Both the position numbers and the translations under genes were made by a program. From Bacteroides mediterraneensis (GTDB taxonomy: Bacteria > Bacteroidota > Bacteroidia > Bacteroidales > Bacteroidaceae): a stretch of DNA of 64,000 bases. The stretch is taken from assembly GCF_016900355.1 (NCBI RefSeq), contig NZ_JACJKA010000001.1, positions 310,001 through 374,000 of the forward strand. Reading direction: 5' to 3'. The notes below the pieces were generated by a model that saw only the letters and a list, made by a program, of their open reading frames with translations, had not been told where the DNA came from and did no database searches. The stretch's first letter is position 1. Every line of letters starts with the position of its first letter. Of the stretch, positions 37,798 to 47,156 are shown in pieces.

Positions 37798-38484
37798 TTA
37801 AATTTCCTTGATTTTTAATACATTGTATGAGATGTGCTCGTCATAGACATCCGTATCGTCCACCCGCTTGATGTATTTCACTACGCGTACGGTTACCGGC
37901 AACACAATCACCTCATACAGGGTTTTGAGTACCACCTGTACCACCATCATCTTGACCAGTTCACTCACCGGCATCAGTCCCCCGAACGCCAGCGGGAAGA
38001 AAATCAGTGAATCGGCTCCCTCACCGGCTACGGTCGACAAGATAGCACGGGCCGAAAAATTCTTTCCATGGGAAGCCACTTTCATGCGGCTCATCACATA
38101 CGCATTGATGAATGAACCTACCAGGAAGGCCGCCAGACTGGCAGCAGCAATACGCGGCGCCATGCCGAACACGAAGTTGAAGCTCTCTTCCCCCTCCCAG
38201 AACGGAGCGGCAGGAAGGGCTACGGCCAGCTGTCCCATGGCCACCACCATGAAATTCATCAGGAATCCCATCCAGATAATTAGACGTGCCTTGCGGAAGC
38301 CCCACACTTCGGCAATACAGTCATTAATAATATAAGAAATCGGAAAAACAATGAGTCCGGCGGTCACGGAAATCGGACCTAATTGTACGACTTTGGTTTC
38401 TAACAGATTGGCCGCCACCAGGCAGACACAAAACACAATGCCCAAAACCATAAAAGGCACTGATACGAGATTTTCTTTTTTCAT
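37798..38484 (-). CDS. yhhQ: Queuosine precursor transporter (YhhQ/VUT family)
   Basis: The 228-residue membrane protein has about six helices and the family blocks [21 protein letters not shown]-like ([20 protein letters not shown]) and [20 protein letters not shown]. Members import preQ0 or preQ1 (queuosine precursors). It heads the operon with queC and queF, and a preQ1-I-like riboswitch lies directly before its ATG. The organism thus seems able both to salvage and to complete the precursor. Confidence 0.93.
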   Translation of the reverse strand: MKKENLVSVPFMVLGIVFCVCLVAANLLETKVVQLGPISVTAGLIVFPISYIINDCIAEVWGFRKARLIIWMGFLMNFMVVAMGQLAVALPAAPFWEGEESFNFVFGMAPRIAAASLAAFLVGSFINAYVMSRMKVASHGKNFSARAILSTVAGEGADSLIFFPLAFGGLMPVSELVKMMVVQVVLKTLYEVIVLPVTVRVVKYIKRVDDTDVYDEHISYNVLKIKEI

Positions 38485-38485
38485 C

Positions 38486-38520
38486 GCTCCTGTTTTTTAC
38501 GTGGTGTTCTAGAATACACG
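38486..38520 (-). promoter_or_regulatory. preQ1-I-like riboswitch
   Basis: On the minus strand the leader shows a P1 stem CGTG/CACG (38520-38517 with 38503-38500) around a loop with TTCTAG followed by ACAC. Next comes TAAAAAAC (38499-38492), then AGGAG. This follows the preQ1-I consensus closely: the loop TTCTAG, the cytosine before the 3' arm, and the A-rich tail ending in the ribosome-binding site. The tail AGGAG is the ribosome-binding site, 3 bases before the yhhQ ATG. Ligand binding would hide it and lower translation of a queuosine-precursor transporter operon, which is logical feedback. The P2 pairing (TTCT with AGGA) is plausible but not of the standard sequence. Confidence 0.7.
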
Positions 38521-38567
38521 ACCGCTATTCACGGCATCGCATGTAAATGTTCTCTTTTAATCGGGCG

Positions 38568-38575
38568 CAAAGATA
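38568..38575 (-). promoter_or_regulatory. -7 box (TATCTTTG) for the yhhQ-queC-queF operon
   Basis: On the minus strand TATCTTTG places the transcript start near 38561. This gives a leader of about 77 bases that contains the preQ1-I-like element. Confidence 0.6.
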
Positions 38576-38683
38576 CAAAGAATTTTCGGGACTGCCATGC
38601 AGTTTCATCCGCATAATCACACTTTCCCGTTCCAATAGCTTCAAACACCACCTCACTTACTTCTTTTCGCCCATACATATTCT

Positions 38684-38767
38684 CTGTCCCACACTGCGGG
38701 ATTTGTATTCCACACTGTGAAATATGTATCCCACACTGTGGTTTTTATATCCCACACTGTGGGACAG
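38684..38767. repeat. Array of four palindromes at an exact 21-bp period
   Basis: The 15-base palindrome TCCCACACTGTGGGA or a close variant occurs at 38687, 38708, 38729 and 38750, each exactly 21 bases apart. Copy 1 has CTGCGGGA, copy 2 TTCCACACTGTGAAA, copy 3 ends GGTT and copy 4 is perfect. The core CCACACTG is the same in all four. The whole array is bounded by an inverted 10-mer: CTGTCCCACA at 38684-38693 and TGTGGGACAG at 38758-38767. The arms meet at one central base, which suits a protein dimer better than an RNA hairpin. No T run follows, so it is not a terminator. The period is two helical turns. Confidence 0.9.
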
Positions 38768-38822
38768 AAAAATCTCTTCGGAGAAAGACCTTAAATGCAA
38801 GGAGAAAAACAAATAAAAATCG

Positions 38823-38830
38823 TACCTTTG
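38823..38830 (+). promoter_or_regulatory. -7 box (TACCTTTG) for the nitroreductase gene
   Basis: TACCTTTG lies 32 bases before the ATG at 38863 and 55 bases after the end of the palindrome array. Confidence 0.6.
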
Positions 38831-38862
38831 TGCATCATGTAGCTAAACTCATTCTATAGACA

Positions 38863-39723
38863 ATGGTTCAAATACAGATTCATCAAAATACCTGCATACG
38901 TTGCAAAAAATGCGTCAGAATATGTCCTTCGGCGCTGTTCACCTTCCGTGAAGACAAAGGCATAGAGGTAAATACCGAAAACTGCATCAGTTGCGGACAG
39001 TGCGTGGCTGTTTGCCCGACAAACTCCATCGTCCATTCCGATTTTCCACCGGAGAGAGTCCACTCCTTCGACCGGAACCAGCTGCCTACTGCCGACCAGG
39101 TGGAACTGCTGATGCGTTCCCGCCGCTCCAACCGGGCGTTTTCCAAAGAACGGATTCCGGAAGAAGCCTTACAACGCATCATTGAAGCGGCTCACCGCGC
39201 TCCGACTGCCACCAATGCGCAGGAAGTCAAGATGGTACTGATTACCCGCCCGGAAACATTGACGGAAATCAGCCGCCTCACCCTCGGTACGTTCATGTCC
39301 ATTGTACGTACAGTGGAAAATCCCTTGGTGAAGATGATATTGAAGCCCATCATGCCCTCCAACTACCGTTACATTCCGGTGTTCAAGCAACTGCAAGAAG
39401 AGTTTGACAAAGGAAACGACGGCATTCTTCGCGGAGCTGCAGCGGTCCTCTTCTTCTACACGGAAAAGAAAGCCCGTTTCGGATGCCAGGACTGCAACCT
39501 GGCCTACCAGAATGCGTCGCTGATGGCCGAAGCCCTCGGCGTGGCCCAGTTCTACACCGGATTTGTATGCACAGCAGCCAGCATGAACCGGAAAAAAGAA
39601 TTGCAGAAGCTGTTAGGCATTGAAGGCTGTACGATTCATGCCGGTATGGCTTTGGGTATGCCTTCCTTCCGCTTCGACAAGTATATTGACAGAAAAGAAC
39701 TTTCACTGAAAAGAATCGACTAA
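38863..39723 (+). CDS. Ferredoxin-domain nitroreductase family protein
   Basis: The 286-residue product begins with a two-cluster 4Fe-4S ferredoxin domain (CIRCKKCVRICP, about 11-22, and CISCGQCVAVCP, about 43-54). A flavin nitroreductase domain follows (SRRSNRAFSKERIPEEAL, AHRAPTATNAQEVKMVLI, GLG-like AEALGVAQFYTGFV). Such fusions are FMN enzymes fed by ferredoxin-type electrons in anaerobes. The natural substrate is unknown. The gene lies just downstream of the 21-bp palindrome array and 13 bases before corA. Confidence 0.9.
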   Translation: MVQIQIHQNTCIRCKKCVRICPSALFTFREDKGIEVNTENCISCGQCVAVCPTNSIVHSDFPPERVHSFDRNQLPTADQVELLMRSRRSNRAFSKERIPEEALQRIIEAAHRAPTATNAQEVKMVLITRPETLTEISRLTLGTFMSIVRTVENPLVKMILKPIMPSNYRYIPVFKQLQEEFDKGNDGILRGAAAVLFFYTEKKARFGCQDCNLAYQNASLMAEALGVAQFYTGFVCTAASMNRKKELQKLLGIEGCTIHAGMALGMPSFRFDKYIDRKELSLKRID

Positions 39724-39736
39724 ATATTGAAAGGTC

Positions 39737-40777
39737 ATGACAAAGAATAACCAGCTGAGTGAGAAACTGAATTATACGGGAGCCAGCCATACCCCCACAC
39801 ACCTGCACCTTTGTACCTACAACGCCGAAAAAGCAGAGTTCCATCAAGGAACGTCCATGAAAGAATTGGAGCCGCTTATCCAAGCCGATGCCATCAACTG
39901 GGTCCAGGTTTACGGATTGCAGAACACGCAGGTGATACAGGATCTATGCGACTTCTTCCACATCAACTTCCTCACCACGCAGGATATTCTCAACGCCGAA
40001 CACCTGACCAAAATCGAGGAACACGAGACCTACAACGTGGTCATCCTGAAACAGCTGTCGGCACACGAGGAAAACACGTACGTGCCGCAACAACTCTGCA
40101 TCGTACAGGGTAGCAATTTCGTGCTTACCTTCATGGAGCATGACAGCGATTTCTTCAATGAAATCCATACAGCCCTGAAAAACAATACGCTGAAAATCCG
40201 GAATCGCCAGTCGGACTTCCTGCTCAGTGTGGCCCTAAACAGCGTCATGACCAGCTTCATGTCCATCATCTCCCGCATGGAAGATGAACTGGAAGACATG
40301 GAAGAATCGCTACTTTCGCCCGAAACCCGGGGCGACCTGAAACTGGAAGACATACAGCCTTACCGAAGAAATGCCCGCCTCATCAAGAAGTGCATCCTTC
40401 CGCTGAAGGAACAGATGAACAAACTGTTTCATACGGACAACGTGCTACTCCACAAGGCCAACCGCCCGTTCTTTACCGACGTGAACGACCACCTGCAATT
40501 CGTGTTGCAGACCCTCGACGGCTGCCGTGATATGATTTCGGCCCTGGTCGACCTTTACCTGTCGAACAACGACCAGCGGATGAACAACATCATGAAACAG
40601 CTCACCATCGTATCCACTATCTTCATTCCGCTGACCTTCCTGGCCGGCATTTGGGGGATGAACTTCGAATGGATGCCCGAACTGGGATGGAAATACGGGT
40701 ACCTGATGGCCTGGGGCATCATGCTCGTGACTGGAGTCGCAGTCTACCTGTTTTTCAAACGAAAGAAATGGTATTGA
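39737..40777 (+). CDS. corA: CorA family magnesium/cobalt transporter
   Basis: The 346-residue product has a large N-terminal cytoplasmic domain, a long stalk helix and two C-terminal membrane helices. Between them is the family signature GMN, in LAGIWGMNFEWMPELGWKYG. The charged end FFKRKKW is typical. It forms a pentameric Mg2+ channel in the inner membrane. It starts 13 bases after the nitroreductase gene, so the two probably share a transcript. Confidence 0.95.
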   Translation: MTKNNQLSEKLNYTGASHTPTHLHLCTYNAEKAEFHQGTSMKELEPLIQADAINWVQVYGLQNTQVIQDLCDFFHINFLTTQDILNAEHLTKIEEHETYNVVILKQLSAHEENTYVPQQLCIVQGSNFVLTFMEHDSDFFNEIHTALKNNTLKIRNRQSDFLLSVALNSVMTSFMSIISRMEDELEDMEESLLSPETRGDLKLEDIQPYRRNARLIKKCILPLKEQMNKLFHTDNVLLHKANRPFFTDVNDHLQFVLQTLDGCRDMISALVDLYLSNNDQRMNNIMKQLTIVSTIFIPLTFLAGIWGMNFEWMPELGWKYGYLMAWGIMLVTGVAVYLFFKRKKWY

Positions 40778-40808
40778 TTTATCCACACCTTTAATTTATT
40801 GACAAATT

Positions 40809-41450
40809 ATGCGCAAGAAAGAACTTTATCAGAAAGTCATTGAATATTTTCAGAAAGCCATGCCTGTGGCCGAAACCGAACTGCACTACAACAACCCGTT
40901 TGAACTGCTGATAGCTGTCATCCTGAGTGCCCAGTGCACCGACAAGCGAGTCAATATGATTACCCCTCCTCTCTTCCACGACTTCCCTACACCGGAGGCC
41001 CTGGCTGCCACCACTCCGGAAGTCGTGTTTGAATACATCCGCAGCGTCAGCTACCCGAACAACAAAGCCAAACACCTGGTAGGCATGGCTCAGATGCTGG
41101 TGCGCGATTTTCACAGCACCGTACCCGACACGCTGGAAGAACTGGTGAAACTGCCGGGCGTAGGGCGAAAGACCGCCAACGTCATCCAAAGTGTTGTCTT
41201 CCACAAGGCAGCCATGGCCGTAGACACCCACGTGTTCCGTGTGAGCCATCGCATCGGACTGGTTCCGCGTACGTGTACCACCCCGCTGGCTACCGAAAAG
41301 GAACTGGTGAAATACATTCCCGAAAACCTGATTCCTACCGCACACCACTGGCTGATTCTCCACGGACGCTACGTCTGCACGGCTCGCGCCCCCAAATGTG
41401 AGAGCTGCGGACTCAACGGGATATGCAAGGAATCGCTGAAAGCCATCTGA
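40809..41450 (+). CDS. nth: Endonuclease III
   Basis: The 213-residue DNA glycosylase/AP lyase removes oxidized pyrimidines. It has the helix-hairpin-helix LVKLPGVGRKTANVIQSV with the catalytic Lys, the Asp in AVDTHVFRVSHRIGL and the 4Fe-4S cysteines C-x6-C-x2-C-x5-C (CTARAPKCESCGLNGIC). It is followed by a bidirectional terminator. Confidence 0.96.
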   Translation: MRKKELYQKVIEYFQKAMPVAETELHYNNPFELLIAVILSAQCTDKRVNMITPPLFHDFPTPEALAATTPEVVFEYIRSVSYPNNKAKHLVGMAQMLVRDFHSTVPDTLEELVKLPGVGRKTANVIQSVVFHKAAMAVDTHVFRVSHRIGLVPRTCTTPLATEKELVKYIPENLIPTAHHWLILHGRYVCTARAPKCESCGLNGICKESLKAI

Positions 41451-41458
41451 TCAAATAA

Positions 41459-41500
41459 AAAAACGGCATGCAAACTCTTCTCCTCTGCATGCCGTTTTTC
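41459..41500. terminator. Bidirectional intrinsic terminator between nth and the MerR gene
   Basis: A 14-bp stem (41459-41472 with 41486-41499) around a 13-base loop has an A run on the left and a T run on the right. It can end transcripts from both converging genes. Confidence 0.85.
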
Positions 41501-41518
41501 TTTCAAATATTCCTATAA

Positions 41519-41866
41519 TCAAGTCAAGTAATCCAATTCTTTCCGCATACTCATCAGTTCTTCCCGGATACGCTTCAGGCGTTCTACCACATTGGCTGTC
41601 TGCAAGGTTTCTTCTCGGTTCTGTTTCAGACGTTGTTTGGCCCCTGCCAGCGTCATCCCTTTTTCCTTCACAAGGTGATACACCAGCCGAATGTTTTCGA
41701 TGTCTTCCTTCCGGTACTGACGGACATTTCCTCCCGTCTTTTTAGGAGAAATCATCGGAAACTCCTTTTCCCAATAACGCAGCAGCGATTCATTCACATC
41801 GAACATCTTTGCCACTTCACTGATGGAATAATATAGTTTCAGTTCTTTTTCTGTTTTCAAAGCCAT
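41519..41866 (-). CDS. MerR family transcriptional regulator
   Basis: The 115-residue product is a MerR-type winged helix (YYSISEVAKMFDVNESLLRYWEKEFP, GNVRQYRKEDIENIRLVYHL) followed by a coiled-coil dimer helix. It is short and has no effector domain. This form is common in Bacteroidetes next to an M23 peptidase and alaS. It starts 13 bases after the M23 peptidase gene, so both are on one transcript. Its targets are unknown. Confidence 0.92.
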   Translation of the reverse strand: MALKTEKELKLYYSISEVAKMFDVNESLLRYWEKEFPMISPKKTGGNVRQYRKEDIENIRLVYHLVKEKGMTLAGAKQRLKQNREETLQTANVVERLKRIREELMSMRKELDYLT

Positions 41867-41879
41867 ACGTCATTTTTCT

Positions 41880-42845
41880 TTAATCGAATACCCGTCCGTG
41901 ATTTGCGGCCAGTTCAATCATCTTCTCATACTCATCCGCATCCAAGTCCATGAAATAATAGTTGACCGGATTGACAATCTTGCCTTTCACCCGCACCTCA
42001 TAATGCAAATGAGGTCCTGTACTCTTTCCGGTAGAACCGACTTCCCCGATTACTTCTCCACGGCTGACCTGCTGTCCTACTCGCACTTCAATTTTATTCA
42101 GATGCGCGTAACGGGTTACATATCCGAACCCATGGTCGATAATGATACAATTTCCATAAAGCCCGTCCCATCCGGCCTGCCTCACCCGTCCGTTACCGGT
42201 AGCATAGACCGGTGTACCCACATTGGCCGAGAAATCCATTCCGGCATGAAATTTCACCGTTTTATAAATGGGGTCCACTCGCATACCATATCCGGAAGCC
42301 GTCTGTTTCAAGTTTTTATTGGCCACCGGCTGTATGGCCGGAATGCTTGCCAACATTTTATCATGCTGTTTGCAAAGCGCCACCACCTCATCAAATGATT
42401 TCGACTGGGCATAAATTTTCTTTTCCAAGTCGTCCATTTTCTGTGTAGTATGAATCACCAACCGACTGTTGGCCATATCCATCAATTCCTTGTAACGCTC
42501 ATTGTTGACTGCGGCCGAACGCTGTTCATCCGGCAAAGGATCGGCTTGCATCATGACCCGATAAATATTGTCGTCGCGTTGCTGCAAACGTTGCATCACT
42601 CCTTCCGCTTCTTCCAAACGGGAAGAAAGAATGGCATATTGCGACAAAAGCCGGGAGTTCTCTGTCCGAAGGTCTTTCTCCGAAGGAGACCCGAAAATCC
42701 ATAACAACAGGATAAAGCTTCCGGCCCCTAATCCCATTCCCACAAACAGTTGCCTGAGATAGCTCAAAGCACGCTGCCGCATGGTAGGATAAATGCGGTC
42801 GTAAGTACGTGTTTTCGGATTGTAAATATAGTAGACTTTACGCAT
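41880..42845 (-). CDS. M23 family (LytM-type) peptidoglycan metallopeptidase
   Basis: The 321-residue product has a membrane helix near residues 33-52, a coiled-coil region (SRLLSQYAILSSRLEEAEGV) and a C-terminal LytM domain. The zinc ligands are in HAGMDFSANVGTPV (His and Asp) and HLHYEVR (His). The full zinc set suggests an active endopeptidase that cuts peptide cross-links and not an activator such as EnvC. The gene is divergent from alaS and is the first of a two-gene operon with the MerR regulator. Confidence 0.93.
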   Translation of the reverse strand: MRKVYYIYNPKTRTYDRIYPTMRQRALSYLRQLFVGMGLGAGSFILLLWIFGSPSEKDLRTENSRLLSQYAILSSRLEEAEGVMQRLQQRDDNIYRVMMQADPLPDEQRSAAVNNERYKELMDMANSRLVIHTTQKMDDLEKKIYAQSKSFDEVVALCKQHDKMLASIPAIQPVANKNLKQTASGYGMRVDPIYKTVKFHAGMDFSANVGTPVYATGNGRVRQAGWDGLYGNCIIIDHGFGYVTRYAHLNKIEVRVGQQVSRGEVIGEVGSTGKSTGPHLHYEVRVKGKIVNPVNYYFMDLDADEYEKMIELAANHGRVFD

Positions 42846-42895
42846 GTCGTTCGATTTTGGAAAAATTTAAGCAACAAAACATCAAGTTTTTGCAC

Positions 42896-42903
42896 CAAAC
42901 ATA
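42896..42903 (-). promoter_or_regulatory. -7 box (TATGTTTG) for the M23 peptidase operon
   Basis: On the minus strand TATGTTTG lies 50 bases before the ATG at 42845. Confidence 0.5.
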
Positions 42904-42926
42904 CAGACAAAAATAATAAAACCGAT

Positions 42927-42934
42927 TATCTTTG
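42927..42934 (+). promoter_or_regulatory. -7 box (TATCTTTG) for alaS
   Basis: TATCTTTG lies 44 bases before the alaS ATG at 42979. It is back to back with the M23 operon box. Confidence 0.6.
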
Positions 42935-42978
42935 CAAATCAATTTTGAGAATATTAACTACAAGACAATATAACGACT

Positions 42979-45597
42979 ATGTTGACAGCAAATGAAATCC
43001 GTGACTCATTCGTCAAATTCTTTGAGTCAAAAGGACATCAGATTGTGCCTTCTGCACCGATGGTCATCAAAGACGACCCTACGCTGATGTTCACCAATGC
43101 CGGTATGAACCAGTTCAAGGACATCATACTTGGCAACCATCCTGCTAAATACAAACGTGTAACCGACTCACAGAAATGTTTGCGTGTGAGCGGAAAGCAT
43201 AATGACCTGGAAGAAGTAGGTCACGATACGTACCACCACACCATGTTCGAAATGTTGGGTAACTGGTCATTCGGCGACTACTTCAAGAAAGAAGTGATTG
43301 GCTGGGCATACGAATACCTGGTAGAAGTATTGAAACTGGACCCGAAAGACTTGTATGTTACCGTATTTGAAGGAAGCCCTGAAGAAGGTCTTGCCCGTGA
43401 CGATGAAGCTGCCGGCTACTGGGCACAGTACTTCCCTGCAGACCACATCATCAACGGTAACAAGCACGATAATTTCTGGGAAATGGGTGATACAGGTCCT
43501 TGCGGTCCATGTTCTGAAATCCACATCGACTCCCGTTCAGCCGAAGAAAAAGCAGCCGTTCCGGGACGCGAACTGGTAAACAAAGACCATCCGCAGGTCA
43601 TCGAAATCTGGAACCTCGTATTCATGCAATACAACCGCAAGGCAGACGGAACCCTGGAACCGCTTCCAGCCAAAGTGATCGATACCGGTATGGGATTTGA
43701 ACGTCTGGTACGCACCCTGCAAGGAAAAACTTCCAACTACGATACAGACATCTTCCAGCCCATTATCAAAGTAATCGGTGACTTGTCTGGCAAGAAATAT
43801 GGCGAGGATCCGAAAGTGGATGTAGCCATGCGTGTGGTAGCCGACCACATCCGTACCATTGCCTTCTCTATTACCGACGGACAGTTGCCGTCTAATGCCA
43901 AGGCTGGTTACGTCATCCGTCGTATCCTGCGCCGTGCCGTACGTTACGCTTATACTTTCTTAGGACAGAAACAGGCCTTCATGTACAAACTGGTACCTGT
44001 ACTGGTAGAAAACATGGGTACTGCTTATCCGGAATTGAAAGCACAGCAACCGTTGATTGAAAAAGTAATCAAGGAAGAAGAAGAATCCTTCCTCCGCACC
44101 TTGGAAACAGGTATCCGTCTGCTCGACAAGATTATGAACGAAACAAAAGCTGCCGGAAAGACTGAAATCAGCGGAGTAGATGCCTTTACATTATACGATA
44201 CCTTCGGATTCCCGTTCGACTTGACTGAACTGATTCTTCGTGAAAACGGTCTGACAGCCGACGTGAAAGGTTTCGAAGCAGAAATGCAGAAACAGAAACA
44301 GCGTGCACGTAATGCGGCTGCCGTAGAAACAGGCGACTGGGTAACCTTGAAGGAAGGTGAAACCAAATTCGTAGGTTACGACTACACAGAATATGAAACC
44401 AGCATCTTGCGTTACCGCCAAATCAAACAGAAAAACCAGACCCTCTACCAGATTGTATTGAGCGAAACTCCGTTCTATGCAGAAAGTGGTGGTCAGGTAG
44501 GTGATACCGGTGTACTGGTCAACGAATTTGAAACCATCGACATCATCGATACCAAGAAGGAAAACAACCTTCCGATTCATATCGCCAAGAAATTGCCGGA
44601 ACATCTGGATGCCCCGATGATGGCTTGTGTGGATACCGACAAACGTGCCGCTTGTGCCGCCAACCACTCTTGTACACACTTGCTGGATGAAGCCCTCCGT
44701 CAGGTACTGGGTACACACGTAGAACAGAAAGGTTCTTTGGTGACACCAGATTCTCTGCGTTTCGACTTCTCTCACTTCCAGAAAGTGACTCCGGAACAGC
44801 TGCGTGAAGTGGAACACTTGGTCAATGCCAAGATCCGTGCAGACATTCCTTTGACAGAATATCGTAACCTGCCGATTGAAAAAGCCAAGGAACTGGGTGC
44901 CATCGCTCTGTTCGGTGAAAAATACGGCGACGAAGTACGTGTCGTACAGTTCGGTTCATCCATCGAGTTCTGTGGAGGTACACACGTATCGGCTACCGGA
45001 AAGATTGGTATGGTGAAAATCTTGTCAGAAAGCTCTGTAGCCGCAGGTGTACGCCGTATTGAAGCCGTAACCGGTGCCAAGGTTGAAGAAATGTTCGATA
45101 CCGTACAAGATACCATCAACGACCTGAAAGCGTTGTTCAACAATGCTCCAGACCTGAAGGCTGCCATTACCAAGTACATCGACGAAAATGCCGGTCTGAA
45201 GAAACAGGTAGAAGAATTCATGAAAGAAAAAGAAGCCACCGTAAAGAACAAGCTGATTGAAAACGCCAAAGAAGTCAACGGTGTGAAAGTCATCAAAGCC
45301 GTTCTTCCGATGCCAGCCGATGCAGTGAAGAACATTGCCTTCCAATTGAAAGGACAGTTCGCTGAAAACTTGTTCGTGGTAATCGGTAGCGTATTTGAAA
45401 ACAAACCGCTACTGACTGTCACCATGAGCGATGACCAGGTGAAAGCCGGACTGAATGCCGGACAGCTGGTTCGCGAAGCTGCCAAACTGATTCAAGGTGG
45501 TGGTGGTGGACAGCCTCACTTTGCAACTGCCGGAGGTAAAAATCCGGATGGTCTGACCGCTGCAGTAGACAAAGTGATTGAACTGGCCGGATTCTAA
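42979..45597 (+). CDS. alaS: Alanyl-tRNA synthetase
   Basis: The 872-residue class II synthetase has the N-terminal aminoacylation core ([49 protein letters not shown]). The tRNA-recognition region, then the editing domain with zinc ligands ([27 protein letters not shown]), and a C-terminal C-Ala domain with glycine-rich end ([15 protein letters not shown]) follow. Length is close to the Escherichia coli enzyme. It has its own promoter and a strong terminator. Confidence 0.98.
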   Translation: MLTANEIRDSFVKFFESKGHQIVPSAPMVIKDDPTLMFTNAGMNQFKDIILGNHPAKYKRVTDSQKCLRVSGKHNDLEEVGHDTYHHTMFEMLGNWSFGDYFKKEVIGWAYEYLVEVLKLDPKDLYVTVFEGSPEEGLARDDEAAGYWAQYFPADHIINGNKHDNFWEMGDTGPCGPCSEIHIDSRSAEEKAAVPGRELVNKDHPQVIEIWNLVFMQYNRKADGTLEPLPAKVIDTGMGFERLVRTLQGKTSNYDTDIFQPIIKVIGDLSGKKYGEDPKVDVAMRVVADHIRTIAFSITDGQLPSNAKAGYVIRRILRRAVRYAYTFLGQKQAFMYKLVPVLVENMGTAYPELKAQQPLIEKVIKEEEESFLRTLETGIRLLDKIMNETKAAGKTEISGVDAFTLYDTFGFPFDLTELILRENGLTADVKGFEAEMQKQKQRARNAAAVETGDWVTLKEGETKFVGYDYTEYETSILRYRQIKQKNQTLYQIVLSETPFYAESGGQVGDTGVLVNEFETIDIIDTKKENNLPIHIAKKLPEHLDAPMMACVDTDKRAACAANHSCTHLLDEALRQVLGTHVEQKGSLVTPDSLRFDFSHFQKVTPEQLREVEHLVNAKIRADIPLTEYRNLPIEKAKELGAIALFGEKYGDEVRVVQFGSSIEFCGGTHVSATGKIGMVKILSESSVAAGVRRIEAVTGAKVEEMFDTVQDTINDLKALFNNAPDLKAAITKYIDENAGLKKQVEEFMKEKEATVKNKLIENAKEVNGVKVIKAVLPMPADAVKNIAFQLKGQFAENLFVVIGSVFENKPLLTVTMSDDQVKAGLNAGQLVREAAKLIQGGGGGQPHFATAGGKNPDGLTAAVDKVIELAGF

Positions 45598-45633
45598 TCC
45601 TGCTACACAAAAAATAGCAACTCTATTTACCAT

Positions 45634-45678
45634 AAATCCTCCTTATCCCCTTAAAATAGTCGATAAGGAGGATTTTTT
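45634..45678 (+). terminator. Intrinsic terminator of alaS
   Basis: A perfect 14-bp stem (45634-45647 with 45662-45675) around a 14-base loop is followed by TTT. Confidence 0.85.
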
Positions 45679-45745
45679 ATGCCCACCTCCCTCTATCCAA
45701 CCGAAGTTTGGTTGAATTGAACTTTCCATACTGCCGTTTTTTTCG

Positions 45746-45753
45746 TACTTTTG
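45746..45753 (+). promoter_or_regulatory. -7 box (TACTTTTG) for the first MATE gene
   Basis: TACTTTTG lies 30 bases before the ATG at 45784 and excludes an upstream start at 45751. Confidence 0.55.
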
Positions 45754-45783
45754 CTGCTGTTCTATTCGATCAAACAGACAACC

Positions 45784-47148
45784 ATGCCCCAAGATAAATA
45801 TACCCTTATGACCACGGCACCGGTACCACGCCTCATCCGTGGACTGGCCATTCCGACCATCATCAGTATGCTGGTTACCTCTTTCTATGTCATGGCCGAT
45901 ACTTACTTCGTCGGAAAAATCAATACCCAGTCTACCGCGGCTGTAGGTATCTCCTTTTCCATCATGGCCATTATCCAGGCATTCGGTTTCTTTTGTGGAC
46001 ATGGTTCGGGCAACTTTATCTCCCGACGGCTGGGGGCCCGAGACTACCGAAGTGCGGAGAGAATGGCGGCTACCGGTTTCTTCTGCGCCTTTTTTATCGG
46101 CTTTCTGATTGCCCTTTTCGGATTGCTTTTTCTGGAACCAATTTGCATAGCCTTAGGGTCTACCCCTACCATCCTACCCTACGCCAAGACGTATCTAGGC
46201 ATTATCCTGTTAGGAGCTCCTTTCATGGCTTCTTCCTTGGTACTGAATAACCAGATGCGTTTCCAGGGAAATGCCGTATATGCCATGATTGGAATTACAG
46301 TGGGAGCTTTCTTGAACATTGCCCTTGACCCACTGTTGATTTTCGTATTCGACATGGGTATTGCAGGAGCGGCTTGGTCTACCTTCATCAGTCAGGTATG
46401 CAGCTTTACCATCCTGATGTTCATGGATCGTAAAGGCGAAAACATCCGTATCAACTACCGCTATTTTACGCCCACTCCAGCTTATCTGAAAGAGATTGTC
46501 TACGGAGGAAGCCCTTCCTTGTGCCGACAGGGACTGGCCAGTATTTCTACCATCCTGCTGAACGTATCCGCCGGCAACTTCGGGGATGCGGCCATTGCTG
46601 GTATGTCCATCGTCACCCGCATCTGCATGTTCATCAATGCCTTCGTCATCGGTTTCGGACAAGGTTTCCAACCGGTCTGCGGATTCAACTATGGAGCTGG
46701 TCTGAACCGCCGAGTACTTCAGGGATTCAAGTACTGCGTGAAAGTAGGTCTTATCTTCCTGGCCATCTGTTCCATCATCGGTTTTATTTATTCGCCGGAA
46801 ATCATATCCTGGTTCCGGAAAGAAGACCCGCAAGTCATCGCAGTAGGAGCTGATGCCTTACGCTGGCAACTTATTACCCTCCCACTGGGTGCATGGGTCA
46901 TCCTGTGCAACATGCTTCTGCAAACCATCCGCCAACCCAAACGGGCCGTGGCCTTATCGTCTGCCCGCCAGGGACTGTTCTTCATTCCGCTGATACTGGT
47001 TCTTCCGTATTTCCTGCAACTGGAAGGAGTGGAGATGTGTCAGGCCGTATCCGATTTGTGTTCGTTCCTGATGTCACTCCCGTTGACCATTCCGGTATTG
47101 AAAACCCTTCGTACGGACCGACAGCCTCTTTCGAAACTCCCATCCTAA
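45784..47148 (+). CDS. MATE family multidrug/organic cation efflux transporter (first)
   Basis: The 454-residue product has 12 hydrophobic segments in two similar halves. The family blocks are present (IPTIISMLVTSFYVMADTYFVG, LGARDYRSAERMAATGF, MSIVTRICMFINAFVIGFGQGFQPVCGFNYGAG). It would use a Na+ or H+ gradient to export cationic compounds. It is closest in pattern to the Bacteroidetes NorM/MepA-like group. Its substrate is unknown. The gene converges with the AraC-type regulator gene, 8 bases apart. Confidence 0.92.
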   Translation: MPQDKYTLMTTAPVPRLIRGLAIPTIISMLVTSFYVMADTYFVGKINTQSTAAVGISFSIMAIIQAFGFFCGHGSGNFISRRLGARDYRSAERMAATGFFCAFFIGFLIALFGLLFLEPICIALGSTPTILPYAKTYLGIILLGAPFMASSLVLNNQMRFQGNAVYAMIGITVGAFLNIALDPLLIFVFDMGIAGAAWSTFISQVCSFTILMFMDRKGENIRINYRYFTPTPAYLKEIVYGGSPSLCRQGLASISTILLNVSAGNFGDAAIAGMSIVTRICMFINAFVIGFGQGFQPVCGFNYGAGLNRRVLQGFKYCVKVGLIFLAICSIIGFIYSPEIISWFRKEDPQVIAVGADALRWQLITLPLGAWVILCNMLLQTIRQPKRAVALSSARQGLFFIPLILVLPYFLQLEGVEMCQAVSDLCSFLMSLPLTIPVLKTLRTDRQPLSKLPS

Positions 47149-47156
47149 ACAATCGC

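Larger units (their letters stand above)
38485..38862. other. 378-base intergenic region between the que operon and the nitroreductase gene
   Basis: No gene is seen. From left to right it holds the preQ1-I-like riboswitch (minus), the que leader and its -7 box, an A/T-mixed stretch without recognised signals (about 38580-38683), the 21-bp palindrome array (38684-38767) and the -7 box of the nitroreductase gene. Confidence 0.8.

Noticed and set aside
38684-38767. CRISPR array
   Set aside because: The repeats are 15-base palindromes with 6-base gaps at a 21-bp step. There are no unique spacers of 30-40 bases and no cas genes.
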